A stretch of DNA of 64,000 bases from Pseudomonas sp. ADAK13. Lineage in GTDB: Bacteria > Pseudomonadota > Gammaproteobacteria > Pseudomonadales > Pseudomonadaceae. Below the pieces are notes generated by a model that was not told the origin of the DNA, did no database searches, and saw only the letters and a list, made by a program, of their open reading frames with translations. Position numbers and translations under genes: made by a program. This document shows, piece after piece, positions 18,030 to 27,338 of this stretch; position 1 is the stretch's first letter; every line of letters begins with the position of its first letter. Where the stretch lies: NCBI RefSeq assembly GCF_012935715.1, contig NZ_CP052860.1:6076001-6140000 (forward strand), in the 5' to 3' direction.

Positions 18030-19106
18030 TCACTGCCCGTCGAGCAGCACCGGCTTGCCCAGTTCGCCGATCTTTTCCAACCGCGCCCGCACAATGTTGC
18101 GGCTGATATTCAGCAAGCGCCCGGTCTGCAACTGGTTGCCATGGCAGTAACGATAGGCCGCACGAAAGACCGTCTCCTCGATGTGCTCGTAAAGGTCCGG
18201 AATGTTCTGCTCGAACAACGCATTCAGCGCCGCCTCCAGGCTCACCGGCCCGGTGATCGCGGGCGCGGCCTGGTTTGCCTCGTCCTGGCGAATGCCCGAG
18301 GAACGCATGTCCACCAGGTGCAGGTCCGGCGGCTGCACCAACTGATTACGGCACACCAGCAACGCATGGTGAATCGCGTTTTCCAACTCGCGAATATTGC
18401 CCGGCCAGCTGTGTTCCAGCAGCTTGCGCTCGGCATCGATGCTCAGCGAAGCGCGGTTGTAGCCCAGGCGCTGGCAGTGTTCTTCAAGAAAAAATTCCGC
18501 CAGCGGCAGGATGTCGCCGGGACGCTCCCGCAGGGGCGGCAGGCGGATGGTGGCGACGTGCAGGCGGTAGAACAGATCCTCACGGAAGTGCCCGGCCACC
18601 ACCGCGTCGGCGAGGTTGACGTTGGTGGCCGCCACCAGCCGTACGTTGATCGGAATCGGCGTACGCGAACCCAGGCGCACCACTTCGCGCTCCTGTAGCA
18701 CCCGCAGTAATTTGACCTGCATGTTCAACGGCAAATCGCCGATTTCATCCAGAAACAACGTACCGCCGTTGGCGGCTTCAAACCAGCCGGCCTTGTGGGT
18801 GGTGGCGCCGGTGAACGCGCCTTTTTCGTGGCCGAACAACTCGCTTTCCACCAGGGTTTCGGCAAACGCGCCGCAGTTCACCGCCACAAACGGCTCACGC
18901 CCGCGACGGCTCAGATGATGGATATGACGCGCGACCAGTTCCTTGCCGGTGCCGGTCTCGCCGATGATCAAGGTGTTGGCCTCACTGGGGGCCAGGCGCT
19001 CGATACGTGCGAGCAATTCCTGTGAGCGCGGGTCCTTGAAGACCAGCACGGTGGCGCGCACCGACTTGGTCAATTCACGGGCGTTAGGGTGGGTGATCAG
19101 CGACAT
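18030..19106 (-). CDS. sfnR: SfnR-like sigma-54-dependent transcriptional activator
   Basis: A 358-residue enhancer-binding protein. After a 25-residue leader it goes straight into the AAA+ domain: Walker A GETGTGKE, the sigma-54 contact loop GAFTGA, Walker [14 protein letters not shown] and the arginine finger region. The C-terminal helix-turn-helix is [24 protein letters not shown]. There is no receiver or sensor domain, as in SfnR of P. putida, which is controlled through its own expression by sulfur starvation and activates sulfone and sulfonate genes. It is divergent from one sigma-54 operon, and six more sigma-54 promoters precede sulfur genes in this window, so it is the obvious activator. 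AGGAA precedes the ATG. Confidence 0.88.
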   Translation of the reverse strand: MSLITHPNARELTKSVRATVLVFKDPRSQELLARIERLAPSEANTLIIGETGTGKELVARHIHHLSRRGREPFVAVNCGAFAETLVESELFGHEKGAFTGATTHKAGWFEAANGGTLFLDEIGDLPLNMQVKLLRVLQEREVVRLGSRTPIPINVRLVAATNVNLADAVVAGHFREDLFYRLHVATIRLPPLRERPGDILPLAEFFLEEHCQRLGYNRASLSIDAERKLLEHSWPGNIRELENAIHHALLVCRNQLVQPPDLHLVDMRSSGIRQDEANQAAPAITGPVSLEAALNALFEQNIPDLYEHIEETVFRAAYRYCHGNQLQTGRLLNISRNIVRARLEKIGELGKPVLLDGQ

Positions 19107-19225
19107 GGTGCATTCCTGGCAGTAAAAGCGCGTGTCAATAGTGCATGAAGTTTTCTATACCATTTAATTATTAATTAATATTTATATATTCCCGAAAAGA
19201 ATATACCAACACATCACACCCCACC

Positions 19226-19241
19226 TGCTGCTGGAGCAGCA
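19226..19241. promoter_or_regulatory. Palindromic upstream activator site candidate (UAS)
   Basis: TGCTGCTGGAGCAGCA is a near-perfect dyad with core TGCTG-GAG-CAGCA. It lies about 110 bp upstream of the -24 element, a normal distance for an enhancer-binding protein. The same core recurs at 37642, 37671, 47369 and 52534. Confidence 0.7.
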
Positions 19242-19351
19242 ATCGGCCAGCACCTGCCTGTGCGCAGATCAGCACCAAGCCATTGCCAGGCGGCTCTTCG
19301 AAAACCCGCAAAGCCACGTTCTACAAGGCGTGCAGCGCGTTTTTCCACTGA

Positions 19352-19367
19352 TGGCATGCAATCTGCT
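19352..19367 (+). promoter_or_regulatory. Sigma-54 promoter of the 19509-28418 operon
   Basis: TGGCATGCAATCTGCT obeys GG-N10-GC. The expected start is near 19378, giving a leader of about 130 nt that contains a REP pair. Confidence 0.8.
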
Positions 19368-19393
19368 CTCTCCCTCCCAACGCCACCTCCCCT

Positions 19394-19476
19394 GTAGGAG
19401 CCGGCTTGCCAGCGATGAGGCCCTCAAGCCTTGCACCGACTAAACGGACGCTTTCGCCGGCAAGCCGGCTCCTACA
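19394..19476. repeat. REP pair in the leader of the sulfur operon
   Basis: GTAGGAGCCGGCTTGCCAGC is mirrored by GCCGGCAAGCCGGCTCCTAC around a short loop. It is transcribed if the sigma-54 promoter is used, and ends 33 bp before the start codon. Confidence 0.88.
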
Positions 19477-19508
19477 AGGGGTCGCGATCACTTAGCAGGG
19501 AGATCCCA

Positions 19509-20585
19509 ATGAAAAGTTTCTGGCGCAACAGCATTGCCACCGTGTTCGGTGTGCTGGTCAGCACCGGCGTGCTGGCTGAACAGGCGCCACCGGCGTCGGT
19601 GAAGATCGCCATCGTCGCCTACACGCAAGGGGGCAAGCCGGTGTTCGGCGGCATCGCCGGGCGCGTCATCGAAGACGGCTGGCTCGAAGCGCAACTGCGT
19701 GAACGCGGGGTCAAGCTGGAGTGGATCGCCCTGCCTCACGCCGGCGCCGGGCCGCAGATCAACGAAGGCTTCAGCAATAACAGCCTGGACTTCGCCGTGC
19801 GCGGTGACCTGCCTTCGGTAATCGCCGGGGCCGGCGGTGTGCCGGGCAAGCTGATCGTGCCCGGTGGCAGCGGCAACAATATCTACCTGGTGGTGCCCGA
19901 AGGCTCCCCCGCGAAAACCATCGACGACCTCAAGGGTAAGCGCCTGGCGCTGCATCGCGGCCGGCCATGGGAGTTCGCCTTCAGCAACTTCCTGGCCAGC
20001 AAGGGCCTGAAGCTCGACGACTTCAAGATCGCCAACCTCAACCCGCAAGTCGGCGCCGCGGCCGTGTCTGCCGGCAAGGTCGACGCGGCGGTGTTGCTCA
20101 GCGAGGCCTATGCCCTGGAAGACAAGGGCGTGGGCAAGATCATCTGGTCGACCAAACAAGGCAGCAACGACTGGCGCCTGGTCTCCGACCTGTGGGGCAC
20201 CGAGGCCTTCGTGCAGCAGCACCCGGACATCACCCAATTGCTCGCCACGGCCTGGGTGAAAGCCGCGTGGTGGATTTCCCAGCCACAGAACCAGGACGCC
20301 TATTACCAGCTGTCTTCCCGCGCCGGCACCGCCGAAAGCGTGCTGCGCCGTGACGATCAGGACGATCCGGTGGCCTGGAAGGATCGCTGGGCGCCAAAAA
20401 GCGACCAGCAACTCAAGGCTCATTACCAGGCCCTCACCACCTACGCCCTGGCCAATCACCTGATTCGCGACACCTACGACATCGGCCCGTCACTGGCCAC
20501 CGGCTTTACCAACCAGGCCCTGATCGACCTGAAACTCACTGACTACTGGCCAGCCCTGCGTGGCCAGGTCAGCACTAATCCGTAA
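19509..20585 (+). CDS. SsuA-like sulfonate/organosulfur periplasmic binding protein
   Basis: A 358-residue periplasmic protein with a signal peptide cleaved after VLA at residue 23. The SsuA/NMT1 fold is shown by LPHAGAGPQINEGFSNNSLDFAVRGDLPSVIAG, DDLKGKRLALHRGRPWEFAFSNFL and VSAGKVDAAVLLSEAYAL. It is larger than the binding protein at 2635 and distinct in sequence. No permease genes accompany it in this operon. The permease-permease-ATPase set at 52774-55103, which has no binding protein, may be its partner (inference). AGCAGGGAGATCCCA provides the ribosome site. Confidence 0.82.
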   Translation: MKSFWRNSIATVFGVLVSTGVLAEQAPPASVKIAIVAYTQGGKPVFGGIAGRVIEDGWLEAQLRERGVKLEWIALPHAGAGPQINEGFSNNSLDFAVRGDLPSVIAGAGGVPGKLIVPGGSGNNIYLVVPEGSPAKTIDDLKGKRLALHRGRPWEFAFSNFLASKGLKLDDFKIANLNPQVGAAAVSAGKVDAAVLLSEAYALEDKGVGKIIWSTKQGSNDWRLVSDLWGTEAFVQQHPDITQLLATAWVKAAWWISQPQNQDAYYQLSSRAGTAESVLRRDDQDDPVAWKDRWAPKSDQQLKAHYQALTTYALANHLIRDTYDIGPSLATGFTNQALIDLKLTDYWPALRGQVSTNP

Positions 20586-20599
20586 TAGGGAAATTGAGC

Positions 20600-21826
20600 A
20601 TGAAACTGCCGCACTCCTTTGCCTTTGGCCTCAGCGTTCTGGCCCTGTCCATGAGCGTGTTCGCTGCCGACACCTACGCCCCCAAACCCGACCCGCTGCA
20701 AGGCGATGGCCGCGTCTCGGCGTTCTACACCTGGGAAAAAGCCATCCCGGCCGTTCCCGGCAAACTGCTGCGCAGCGAGCCCCTGGACAGCACCCTGAGC
20801 CTGGCCAACGCCGCCAGCGCCCAACGGATTCTGTACACCTCCACCGACGGCATCGATAACAAGACACCGATCGTGGTGTCCGGCGCGCTGTTCCTGCCAA
20901 AAGGCACGCCGCCTGCCGGTGGTTGGCCGGTGGCGAGCTGGGGCCATGGCACCGTGGGCGTGGCGGACGTGTGCGCACCGTCCTGGCAAGGTCGCTCGTA
21001 CCGTGACGTGGCCTACCTCAATCGCTGGCTGGCCGAAGGTTTTGCCGTCGTCGCCACCGATTACCAGGGCCTCGGCGTGCCCGGCGGCCACCCATTGCTC
21101 AATAGCCGCATGGCCGCCTACGGAATTCTCGACGCCGCCAAGGCCGTGGTGGCCGGGGTACCCGGGCTGGCCGACAAGGTGTTGATCGTCGGTCAATCCC
21201 AGGGCGGTGCCGGTGCCTTCGCTGCCGCGGCGTATGCCGCCACCTACGCCCCGGACCTGGGAGTGAAAGGCAGCATCGGCACCGGTGTGATCTACACCCT
21301 CGACTACGCGAAAAACCCCAGCGAAGAAGTGCGCAACAAGGTCGACCCAACCCTGGCCTACGGCTTCTACACCCTGCTCGCCGCCCAGCAATACGACCCG
21401 AGCATCAACCCGGCCGACTTCTACACCGAAAAAGCCCTGCCGATTTTCGAGCAGGCCCGCACCAGTTGCCTGTTCGCCCTCGAAGGCGACGTGGAAGGCC
21501 TCGGCCTGAGCATCGCCAACACCAAGAAAGACTACAAGGGCAAGCAGCTCGCCCCGTGGCTGGCGCAAGTGTCCTACCCGACGCTGAAAACCTCGAAGCC
21601 GATCTTCATCGGCACCGGCGCCGAAGACACCACCCCGGCCGCCGCGACCCAGGTCAAGTTGATGCAGGACGCATGCAAGGCCGGCTCCATCGTCGAAGGC
21701 CACCTGTACAAAGGCCTGGGCCACAGCGCCACGGTCAACGCGTCGCTCAAGGACTCGATCCCGTTTGCCCACAAGGTCATCAACGACCAGCCGATCACCC
21801 CGATCTGCGCCCCCACCGCGCAATAA
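20600..21826 (+). CDS. Secreted LIP-family lipase/esterase (alpha/beta hydrolase)
   Basis: A 408-residue exported protein with a signal peptide cleaved near residue 22 (VFA-AD). The nucleophile elbow is GQSQGG with Ser at about residue 200. ASWGHGTVGVADVCAPS may hold the oxyanion hole, and the late segments IFIGTGAEDTTPAAAT and GLGHSATV supply the acid and the catalytic His. The layout matches the secretory lipase (LIP) family. It lies 14 bp after a binding-protein gene and 13 bp before a flavin monooxygenase gene, so it may release an alcohol- or acid-bearing organosulfur compound from an ester before uptake. The substrate is unknown. Confidence 0.78.
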   Translation: MKLPHSFAFGLSVLALSMSVFAADTYAPKPDPLQGDGRVSAFYTWEKAIPAVPGKLLRSEPLDSTLSLANAASAQRILYTSTDGIDNKTPIVVSGALFLPKGTPPAGGWPVASWGHGTVGVADVCAPSWQGRSYRDVAYLNRWLAEGFAVVATDYQGLGVPGGHPLLNSRMAAYGILDAAKAVVAGVPGLADKVLIVGQSQGGAGAFAAAAYAATYAPDLGVKGSIGTGVIYTLDYAKNPSEEVRNKVDPTLAYGFYTLLAAQQYDPSINPADFYTEKALPIFEQARTSCLFALEGDVEGLGLSIANTKKDYKGKQLAPWLAQVSYPTLKTSKPIFIGTGAEDTTPAAATQVKLMQDACKAGSIVEGHLYKGLGHSATVNASLKDSIPFAHKVINDQPITPICAPTAQ

Positions 21827-21839
21827 GCAGGAGGCTTGC

Positions 21840-23048
21840 ATGAGCATCGAATTCTTTACCCGCCTGCCACTGCACGGCGAAACCCAGTTCCTGCCCGGCG
21901 ACCCACGCAACCGTGGCGACTGGCATCGCGGCGGGCCCAGCACCGGTGCGGTGTCGGGCTTCAGTGTCGGTGATCACTTCACGTACATCGACTACCTCGG
22001 ACAAATCGCCAGGGCTGCGGAAATCAACGGCTTTGGCGGCGCGCTGATGGTCAACGCGCCCACCGGCGAAGAGCCGTGGACCGTCTGCGCGCTGCTGGCC
22101 CGGGAAACCCGCACCCTGCAATTTGTCACCGCGTTCCAGCCCTACCACTACACCCCGTGGGTGGCCGTGCAGCAGGCGGCGACCTACCAGCGCGCCACCG
22201 GCAACCGCCTGGTGTGGAACATCATCAACGGCGGCTCGGACGCGATTCAACGCCAGGTGGGCGACTTCAGCGACCACGATGAACGCTACGAACGCGCCAC
22301 CGAATTCATGGACGTGGTCAAGGGCTATTGGCACAACGAAACCTTCCACTACGACGGCAAGTTCTACAAGGCCGACGGTGGCGGCTTGCGCGGGCCGTTG
22401 AAGAAAGCCCAGTTGCCGCTGATCTGCACCGCCGGTTCGTCCATCGCCGCCCGGGAGTTTGCCGCCAAGCACGCCGACTTCTACCTGATGCGCGCCGAAC
22501 ACCCGGACGAAATCGCCGCCCTGATCGCCGACCTGCGCGAGCGCGCGTTGAAATGGGGCCGCACCGACATTCGCTTCGGCCTGTCGATTGACGTGATCAC
22601 CCGGGAAACCGAAGAACTGGCCCGCACTGAAGCCAAGCGTTTCTTCGACGAAGGCATCGCCCGGGGCGCGGTCAAGGCCGTGGCGGCCCATGCCGGGTTG
22701 CGTACGGCACGCAAGCTCAGCTATGAGCACGGCTTCAGCGAAAAAACCGAAACCCAGGGCTTCGATGACTTCTTCATCCACCCCAATGTGTGGACCGGCT
22801 TTGGCTACATCGGCATTCCGCCGGGCTGCGCGCTGGTGGGCAGCTACGAGAACGTGGTGGCGCGAATTCGCGAGTACAACGCCATCGGCATCGACCTGTT
22901 CTTCCTTGCCGGCTACCCGCACCTGGAGGAAGCCTACCGCCTGGGCGAGCACATCCTGCCGCACTTTTTCAATGAACGCGCCGAACTGAGCCGCTCCCAG
23001 GAGCCCGTGCTGGAACTGCGTTCCTCCAACGGTCCGGCCGGAGTCTGA
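21840..23048 (+). CDS. SsuD-like FMNH2-dependent (LLM class) alkanesulfonate monooxygenase
   Basis: A 402-residue luciferase-like monooxygenase. SsuD-type features are MSIEFFTRLPLHGETQ, TYIDYLGQIARAAEINGFGGALM, WNIINGGSDAIQRQVGDFSDHDERYERATEFMDVVKGYW and CALVGSYENVVARIREY. Such enzymes use reduced flavin from a separate reductase to oxidise C-S bonds, releasing sulfite and an aldehyde. No reductase is encoded in the window. AGGAGGCTTGC sits directly before the ATG at 21840. It may act on a sulfonate, sulfone or sulfoxide; the exact substrate is not readable. Confidence 0.87.
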   Translation: MSIEFFTRLPLHGETQFLPGDPRNRGDWHRGGPSTGAVSGFSVGDHFTYIDYLGQIARAAEINGFGGALMVNAPTGEEPWTVCALLARETRTLQFVTAFQPYHYTPWVAVQQAATYQRATGNRLVWNIINGGSDAIQRQVGDFSDHDERYERATEFMDVVKGYWHNETFHYDGKFYKADGGGLRGPLKKAQLPLICTAGSSIAAREFAAKHADFYLMRAEHPDEIAALIADLRERALKWGRTDIRFGLSIDVITRETEELARTEAKRFFDEGIARGAVKAVAAHAGLRTARKLSYEHGFSEKTETQGFDDFFIHPNVWTGFGYIGIPPGCALVGSYENVVARIREYNAIGIDLFFLAGYPHLEEAYRLGEHILPHFFNERAELSRSQEPVLELRSSNGPAGV

Positions 23049-23052
23049 TGCC

Positions 23053-24609
23053 ATGAGCCTACTGCTTAGCCGCCGGGACTTTCTCGGCTACAGCGTGACC
23101 GTCGGCGGCGGCTTGCTGCTGGCCGGTTGCGGCCCCGGTGACACGCCCAAAAGCGTCACCGCCAACGACCAGCCGCGCTACGGCGGGCGCCTGCGCCTGG
23201 GGATCCTGGATGGCAACCAGAGTGGCAACCTCGATGCCCACAAGCCCGTGGGCAGTGGCATCGTTCGCGGCTTTGCGCTGTACAGCAAGCTCTGGGAATG
23301 GGACGAGCAGATGCAACCGCGCCTGGCCCTGGCCGAGTTTGCCGAGCCGAATGCCGACGCCAGCAGCTGGACCCTGCGCCTGCGCCCCGGCCTGGAGTTT
23401 CACAACGGCAAGACCATCGACGCTGATGACCTGATCTTCTCGATCCGCCGCCTCACCGACCCACAGTTGGCCTCGCCCTACGCGGCGCTGCTGCACTGGG
23501 TGGACCGCGACAACCTGGTCAAGCTCGACAACCGCACCGTGCGCCTGAGCTTTCGCGACGGGCGCAGCTACATGCCGCTGGCAGAAACCTGGGTCAACTT
23601 CGGCGGCATCGTGCCGGTGGATTACCACCCGGTCACCAACCCGGTGGGCGCCGGCCCCTACAAGCTCAAAAGCTTCACCCCCGGCCAGCGCTCACTGTTT
23701 ACCCGCTTCGAGAACTACTACAAGGACGGCAAGCCCTACGCCGATGAGCTGGAGATCATCGACTTCAAGGATCAGGTCTCGCGCCTGGCCGCCCTGCGTT
23801 CCGGGCAAATCGACATGGCCAATGTGATGCCCACCGAGCAGTTGCCGATCCTGCAAAAGGACCCACGCCTGAAGGTCATCACCTCGGTGACCGGTAACTG
23901 GCTGTCGTTCGACATGAACCTCGACAAGCCGCCGTTCAACGACCCAAGGGTGCGCGAAGCGTTTCGCTTGATGGCCGACCGTGAAGAGCTGGTGCGCCGC
24001 GCGCTGAACGGCCAGGGCCGGGTAGCCAACGACCTGTATGCACCCAGCGACCCGACGTTCAACCACGACCTCGGCCCACGCCCCTACGACCCGCAACGCG
24101 CGGCACAACTGCTGAAGGACGCCGGCCAGGAGAACCTTGAGGTGGAATTGATCACCACCCCGGGGCCGGGACTGAGTTCGGCGCTGGTGCTGGCCGAACA
24201 GGCCAAACGTATCGGCGTGACCCTCAAGGTCAAGCAGGTGGACCTGGCGACTTTCCAGGGCCCGCTGAAAAACGACTGGACCCTGAGCACCGGCGGCAGC
24301 ATCGGCGCGCCGTTCCTGGCCAGTGCGATCCATACCGACGCGCCGTTTGCGGTGTCCAACAAGACCCACTTCAACGACCCGCAATTCAGTGAGCTGTTCC
24401 TGGCCGCCATGGCCCAGCCCGACCTGGAAAAACGCAAGGCCCTGGTGCATCAGGTCCAGCAGATCCAGTACGAACGCGGCGGGATGCTGATCTGGGGCTA
24501 TGCCGACTTGCTCGACAGCGTCTCCACCCGCGTCGGCGGCGCGCAGTCGGAAGAGTCGCTGTTCAGCACCTGGCGCTTCGAAAAGCTCTGGCTCAAAGAC
24601 ACCGCCTGA
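23053..24609 (+). CDS. Tat-exported lipoprotein, dipeptide-type ABC binding protein (SBP_bac_5)
   Basis: A 518-residue solute-binding protein. The N-terminus has a twin-arginine motif (SRRDFLG) at residues 6-12 and a lipobox LLAGC with Cys26, so it is exported folded and anchored to lipid. The SBP family 5 body shows PRLALAEFAEPNADASSWTLRLRPGLEFHNGKTIDADDLIFSIRRL and VGAGPYKL. It is a close paralogue of the lipoprotein at 32788-34338, whose operon encodes the matching permeases and ATPases; none are encoded here, so it may share that importer. Start 4 bp after the monooxygenase stop. Confidence 0.88.
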   Translation: MSLLLSRRDFLGYSVTVGGGLLLAGCGPGDTPKSVTANDQPRYGGRLRLGILDGNQSGNLDAHKPVGSGIVRGFALYSKLWEWDEQMQPRLALAEFAEPNADASSWTLRLRPGLEFHNGKTIDADDLIFSIRRLTDPQLASPYAALLHWVDRDNLVKLDNRTVRLSFRDGRSYMPLAETWVNFGGIVPVDYHPVTNPVGAGPYKLKSFTPGQRSLFTRFENYYKDGKPYADELEIIDFKDQVSRLAALRSGQIDMANVMPTEQLPILQKDPRLKVITSVTGNWLSFDMNLDKPPFNDPRVREAFRLMADREELVRRALNGQGRVANDLYAPSDPTFNHDLGPRPYDPQRAAQLLKDAGQENLEVELITTPGPGLSSALVLAEQAKRIGVTLKVKQVDLATFQGPLKNDWTLSTGGSIGAPFLASAIHTDAPFAVSNKTHFNDPQFSELFLAAMAQPDLEKRKALVHQVQQIQYERGGMLIWGYADLLDSVSTRVGGAQSEESLFSTWRFEKLWLKDTA

Positions 24610-24630
24610 GCCACTTGCACCGTATCGCCC

Positions 24631-24715
24631 TGTAGGAGCCGGCTTGCCGGCGATGGCGTCCGGTCGACCGGCGCAGGGCTCGAGGGCCTTATCGCCGGCA
24701 AGCCGGCTCCTACAA
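24631..24715. repeat. REP pair inside the operon
   Basis: TGTAGGAGCCGGCTTGCCGG and CCGGCAAGCCGGCTCCTACA face each other between the lipoprotein and the TonB receptor genes. It may lower expression of the genes downstream or mark a processing site. Confidence 0.9.
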
Positions 24716-24757
24716 GGGACCGTGCGCTCTTCATTCTTTTTATGGGGCATTTCTGCC

Positions 24758-27319
24758 ATGCACGCTATCGCCTTGCGTTTACCTCTGCTGCTGGCCGCAA
24801 GCCTGCCAATCCAGGCCTTTGCCGCCGATACCCAACTGCAAACCGTGACCGTGCAGGCCAGTGCCAGCCAGTCCGATGACGACGCCCTGCCCACTCGCCC
24901 ACCGACGTCGGTGTACGGCGGTACCGAAACCAAAGTCCTCGATACGCCGCGCTCGGTGGTGCAAATCAACGCCGAGCAACTGGCCAACGACTCGATCCGC
25001 AGCGCCGACGACCTGGTCAAGTACGCCCCCGGCATCACCCGGGGCGGCGGCCAGAACGCCGGCATCGCCCCGCAGTTTCGCGCCCAGGGCTCCGAGGTGT
25101 TCCAGGACGGCCAGCGCGCTTATGGCGTGCGCCACCCGGCAAACTTCAACGCCTATGAAGGTGCCGACATCGTCGCCGGACCGTCCTCGGTCACCTACGG
25201 CTCGGTGTCCGGCAGCGGCGGTTATGTGAACTACCTGAGCAAGAAGCCCGACTTCGACGCGTTCAAGACCAAACTCAGCGGTGAACTGGGCTCGTGGATA
25301 CCGGACGGCACCTCCCGCAGTTCCAACAAGTTCAGCATCGACAACACCGGCCCCTTGAGTGACAACCTGGCCTACCGCCTGAGCATCACCAAGCAGCGCC
25401 AGCAGGACTTCTACGACAACGTCGACAACAACTTCGACGCTTTCTACGGCGCCCTCGCCTGGCGCAACGACAACGTGCGGGTGGACTGGAACGCCAGCTA
25501 CGACAACTACTACGACTACAACATCACCCACGGCTGGAACCGCGCCACCCAGGACCTGGTGGACAACGGCAAGTACTACGCCGGCCGCGCCACGCCGATT
25601 ATCCAGAACGGCAACACCCTGTGGTCACCGGTGCTGGCCTCCGGCGCCACCGATGCGCCAACCCTGGGTTGGGTCAAACGCCAACGCAATGCCCAGGGCC
25701 AATACAGCGTGGTGGATGGCAGCTTCCAGACCGCCTCGCCCAACACCCAGAGCAACCCCGGCAGCCTGCGGGGCTGGGTGTATGACCCGACGCTGGCGGG
25801 TAACGGCGAACGCTCGCTGTCTTCACAAACCGGGCAACGCAAGGAAGACGAGAGCAGCTCCCGGCGCTTTACCACGCAGCTGCGTATCGAGGCCGACCTG
25901 TCGCCCACCATCACGCTGGCCAACAGCACGTTCTACCAACGCTCCAAGGACATCACCGATGCCGTGGGTTCGTTCCAGGTGCAATCCAAAGACAACATCT
26001 TCGACAACCGCTTCGAATTCCGCTCACGCAATGAAACCCGCCTGGGGGGCTGGACCCTGCGGGATGACAGTAACACCGGCCTGATCTATCGCCGCGAGTT
26101 CAACCAGTCGATCGCTGCCAACAACAGCTTCGGCTCCACCATCAACGCCTATGACTTGACCCAGGACTCTTCGGGCAAGAACCCCGGCGACCTGCTGGGC
26201 CTCACCGGTGCCAACCCGGCCGGTGGCAATGGCGCGTGGATCGGCCAGCCCGGCGTGCCGCAGTATTCGAATTACTACGGCTGGCTGAACCTGCCGCCGA
26301 TGTACCCGGCCGGGCACGGGCTCTATGCCGAATCCGTGGCGCCCTACACCGCCGAAAGCACCTGGACCACCAAGACCCTGTTCAGCCAGCACAACCTCAA
26401 GTACGGCGACTATTTCGGCCTGAACATCGGCGCCAGCCGCAGCTGGATCGAGGCCGAGATCGATAACCCGTTCGTGCTCGCCGGCGGCAACCCGCGCAAG
26501 GACAGTGACAATTACCGGCTGTTCGCATTCCAGGTCAGCCCCTACGTCAAGCCCACGGAAAACACCACGCTCTACTACACCTTCGATCGCTCGCTGGCGG
26601 TCAACACCGGGTTCTTTTCCAACGGCCTGGGGTGGGGCAGCGGCAGTGGCGCCAACCTGCTCAACCCGCTGGCGTTCCAGAGCCTGAGCGTGTTGCACGA
26701 AGTGGGCGTGAAGGTGGAAGCGGTGCCCAACCAATTGTTCATGACCCTCGCCGCGTTCAAGCAGGCCCGGGACCAGGCGCCAGACAGCAACAACAGCATC
26801 GCGCGGCTGGTGATCAAGGGCGTGGAAGCCACCGTGCGCTATCAGCCGGATGACCACCTGCGCAGCGGCTTGAACCTGTCCAAGCTCAACGCCTACAACG
26901 AATTCACCTCCCAGGCGGGCTTTGCCTCGGCCGGGTTCGTGCCCGACAACGGCACGGTGTTCGGCGACAACAACAGCCTCAACCAGCGGCCTTCCGGGCG
27001 TTTCGACGCGGTGCAGATTCCTGAATACACCGCCAGTGGCTACGTCGACTACCGCTTCGACTCGGGCTTTGGCGCCGAGCTGTCCGGCTGGTGGACCAGC
27101 AACTGGTACCTGAACCTGAGCAAGACCGTAAAGATCCCCAACGAATACAACCTCGACCTTGCCGTGTACTACCGCCAGCCGCAGTGGAGCACCACCTTGC
27201 GCGTGCTGAACCTGACCAACGAACTGAACTTCGTCAGCGGCCTGGCCGGCTCCACCAACACCTTCCTGCAACCGATGCCTGGCCGCACCTTGCTGGCCCA
27301 GGTCGACTACCAGTTCTAA
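24758..27319 (+). CDS. TonB-dependent outer membrane receptor
   Basis: An 853-residue receptor. The signal peptide ends at AFA (residue 22), the TonB box is LQTVTVQA, the plug domain runs through YGGTETKVLDTPRSVVQINAEQLANDS and VKYAPGITRGGGQNAG, and a beta barrel ends in the terminal aromatic residue of LLAQVDYQF. There is no N-terminal signalling domain, so it cannot be the partner of the FecI/FecR pair at 5990-7440. Siderophore-receptor-like features (FepA/FhuA class plug) are present, but the flanking monooxygenases suggest import of an organosulfur ligand. Confidence 0.87.
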   Translation: MHAIALRLPLLLAASLPIQAFAADTQLQTVTVQASASQSDDDALPTRPPTSVYGGTETKVLDTPRSVVQINAEQLANDSIRSADDLVKYAPGITRGGGQNAGIAPQFRAQGSEVFQDGQRAYGVRHPANFNAYEGADIVAGPSSVTYGSVSGSGGYVNYLSKKPDFDAFKTKLSGELGSWIPDGTSRSSNKFSIDNTGPLSDNLAYRLSITKQRQQDFYDNVDNNFDAFYGALAWRNDNVRVDWNASYDNYYDYNITHGWNRATQDLVDNGKYYAGRATPIIQNGNTLWSPVLASGATDAPTLGWVKRQRNAQGQYSVVDGSFQTASPNTQSNPGSLRGWVYDPTLAGNGERSLSSQTGQRKEDESSSRRFTTQLRIEADLSPTITLANSTFYQRSKDITDAVGSFQVQSKDNIFDNRFEFRSRNETRLGGWTLRDDSNTGLIYRREFNQSIAANNSFGSTINAYDLTQDSSGKNPGDLLGLTGANPAGGNGAWIGQPGVPQYSNYYGWLNLPPMYPAGHGLYAESVAPYTAESTWTTKTLFSQHNLKYGDYFGLNIGASRSWIEAEIDNPFVLAGGNPRKDSDNYRLFAFQVSPYVKPTENTTLYYTFDRSLAVNTGFFSNGLGWGSGSGANLLNPLAFQSLSVLHEVGVKVEAVPNQLFMTLAAFKQARDQAPDSNNSIARLVIKGVEATVRYQPDDHLRSGLNLSKLNAYNEFTSQAGFASAGFVPDNGTVFGDNNSLNQRPSGRFDAVQIPEYTASGYVDYRFDSGFGAELSGWWTSNWYLNLSKTVKIPNEYNLDLAVYYRQPQWSTTLRVLNLTNELNFVSGLAGSTNTFLQPMPGRTLLAQVDYQF

Positions 27320-27338
27320 CCCTCAAAGGAGCCTCAGC

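Larger units (their letters stand above)
19107..19508. promoter_or_regulatory. Divergent regulatory region, sfnR-like / SBP operon
   Basis: The 402-bp gap holds a very AT-rich stretch (about 19150-19210) in front of the sfnR-like gene, where a CysB-type activator could bind. It then holds a TGCTG-N3-CAGCA palindrome (19229-19241), a sigma-54 promoter (19352-19367) and a REP pair (19394-19476) lying in the leader of the downstream operon. Confidence 0.7.

Noticed and set aside
24758..27319. Partner receptor for the FecI/FecR pair
   Set aside because: The receptor has no N-terminal signalling domain between the signal peptide and the TonB box, and is 17 kb away in a sulfur operon.
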